Shown piece by piece: positions 63,017-64,000 of a stretch of DNA of 64,000 bases; positions within the stretch are counted from its first letter, which is position 1, and every line of letters begins with the position of its first letter. The stretch covers positions 62,001 through 126,000 of the forward strand of contig NZ_JAJNCZ010000009.1 of assembly GCF_021026345.1 (NCBI RefSeq), given 5' to 3'. Made by a program: the position numbers and the translations under genes. Source of the stretch: Rhizobium sp. GN54 (lineage in GTDB: Bacteria > Pseudomonadota > Alphaproteobacteria > Rhizobiales > Rhizobiaceae). The notes under the pieces were generated by a model. That model saw only the letters and a list, made by a program, of their open reading frames with translations, searched no databases and was not told where the DNA came from.

Positions 63017-64000
63017 TCAGCCGTTCACCACCATGCGTTTTTCGTCCAGGCTGCTCTTCAGCCGCTCGGCCAGGAGGAAGGCCAGCTCCAGCGCCTGGTC
63101 CGCGTTGAGGCGCGGATCGCAATGCGTGTGATAGCGGTCGCCCAGGTCGGCGCCGGACAGCGCGCGGGCGCCGCCGGTGCACTCGGTCACGTCCTTGCCG
63201 GTCATCTCGATGTGGATGCCGCCCGGATGGGTGCCCTCGGAACGGTGGATCTGGAAGAAGCTCTCGACTTCCGACAGGATCCGTTCGAAGGGACGGGTCT
63301 TGTAGTTGTTGAGCGTGATCGTGTTGCCGTGCATCGGATCGCACGACCAGACCACTTTCTTCCCCTCCCGCTCGACCGCGCGGATGAGGCGCGGCAGGTT
63401 CTCGGCAACCTTGTCATGGCCGAAGCGGCAGATCAGCGTCAGCCGGCCGGCCTCGTTCGCCGGGTTGAGGGCGTCGATGAGCTCGATCAGGCCGTCGGCC
63501 GTCAGCGACGGACCGCACTTCAACCCGATCGGGTTCTTGATGCCGCGGCAGTATTCCACATGCGCGTGGTCCGCCTGGCGCGTACGGTCGCCGATCCAGA
63601 TCATGTGGCCGGAGGTCGCATACCAGTCGCCGGAGGTCGAATCGACGCGCGTCAGCGCCTGCTCGTAGCCGAGCAGCAGCGCCTCGTGGCTGGTGAAGAA
63701 ATCGGTCTCGCGCAGGCTCGGCTGGTTCTCGGCGGTAATCCCGATCGCCTTCATGAAGTCCATCGTCTCGGAGATCCGGTGCGCCAGCTTGCGGTAGCGC
63801 TCGGCCTGCGGGCTGTCCTTGACGAAGCCCAGCATCCACTGATGCACGTTCTCCAGGTTGGCGTAGCCGCCCATGGCGAAGGCGCGCAGAAGGTTCAGCG
63901 TCGCGGCCGACTGCCGGTAGGCCATGATCTGGCGCTCCGGATTGGGGATCCGGGCCTCTTCGGTGAACTCGATACCGTTGATGATGTCGCCGCGGTAGGA
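63017..64000 (-). CDS. Class II 3-deoxy-7-phosphoheptulonate (DAHP) synthase, 5' end outside window
   Basis: The last 327 codons of a class II (plant-like) DAHP synthase are present, and the frame stays open to the right edge. The enzyme joins erythrose 4-phosphate and PEP in the first step of the shikimate pathway. Recognisable segments are [78 protein letters not shown] and [19 protein letters not shown], with metal-ligand His and Glu residues. The full protein is expected to have about 455-460 residues. Confidence 0.94.
   Translation of the reverse strand, partial: SYRGDIINGIEFTEEARIPNPERQIMAYRQSAATLNLLRAFAMGGYANLENVHQWMLGFVKDSPQAERYRKLAHRISETMDFMKAIGITAENQPSLRETDFFTSHEALLLGYEQALTRVDSTSGDWYATSGHMIWIGDRTRQADHAHVEYCRGIKNPIGLKCGPSLTADGLIELIDALNPANEAGRLTLICRFGHDKVAENLPRLIRAVEREGKKVVWSCDPMHGNTITLNNYKTRPFERILSEVESFFQIHRSEGTHPGGIHIEMTGKDVTECTGGARALSGADLGDRYHTHCDPRLNADQALELAFLLAERLKSSLDEKRMVVNG

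Noticed and set aside
1-64000. CRISPR array, prophage, rRNA operon or replication origin.
   Set aside because: No regularly spaced direct repeats, no phage structural or integrase genes, no rRNA sequence and no repABC or dnaA-box cluster were seen.

Overview
The window looks like chromosomal (or large-replicon) DNA of a high-GC alphaproteobacterium of the Hyphomicrobiales, most likely a member of the Rhizobiaceae (Sinorhizobium/Ensifer/Rhizobium/Shinella neighbourhood). This rests on the Porin_2 type porin, the tandem cold-shock-domain protein, the hom/recJ and sfsA/map/radC neighbourhoods, the class II DAHP synthase, and palindrome-rich intergenic repeats. It has two halves. Positions 1 to about 44,000 are accessory and mosaic, with relics, an insertion-sequence remnant and regulator-flanked modules. 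Positions about 44,000 to 64,000 are mostly conserved housekeeping genes with tRNAs.

Positions 1-22,030 form a sulfatase-centred region. It holds an exported arylsulfatase (901), a short leader relic (530), an IS110-family remnant, and a leftward operon moxR / DUF58 / DUF4381 / batA / batBC / batD (9662 to 3192). A rightward operon follows: small protein / HAD hydrolase / DUF3300 / DUF2950 / formylglycine-generating enzyme (9943 to 14744). Next come a TPR/TolB-like membrane protein, a Cache-HAMP class III adenylyl cyclase, a HlyD-like protein with a small membrane partner, a GYD protein and a small exported protein. The formylglycine enzyme would activate the sulfatase. A 26-bp promoter-proximal element with tandem 10-bp direct repeats and a conserved -10-like segment occurs upstream of both the sulfatase block and the 9943 operon, so the two may be co-regulated.

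Positions 22,379-27,716 hold a GMC oxidoreductase, an exported alpha/beta hydrolase divergent from an OhrR-like MarR regulator, and an SDR/NTF2-like pair divergent from a LysR regulator. A degraded stretch (27,717-28,280) follows. Positions 28,406-38,209 hold an amino-acid decarboxylation/antiport cluster on the minus strand: porin, aspartate 4-decarboxylase (asdA), aspartate:alanine antiporter (aspT), a frameshifted relic of another aspT, a very long Orn/Lys/Arg-type decarboxylase and a second AspT-family antiporter. Such pairs make proton-motive force by exchanging substrate and product while decarboxylation consumes a proton.

Positions 38,749-42,200 are metal-related: a ChrA-like chromate transporter, a YqaA-like membrane protein, an RcnA-like Ni/Co exporter and its CsoR/RcnR-type repressor with a perfect operator palindrome. 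Then come an alginate-lyase-domain protein, a zinc-ribbon protein, a DUF192 protein, a double cold-shock protein, glyoxalase I and an M15A-like lipoprotein. Three tandem tRNA-Glu(UUC) genes, each with its own promoter, are followed by two hydrolases, an unknown serine-hydrolase-like protein and tRNA-Glu(CUC). The window closes with recJ, hom, an AlaC-like aminotransferase, a small lipoprotein, phaC, a palindromic repeat, sfsA, map, radC, sthA, a GFA-family protein and the 3' part of a class II DAHP synthase gene that runs off the right edge.
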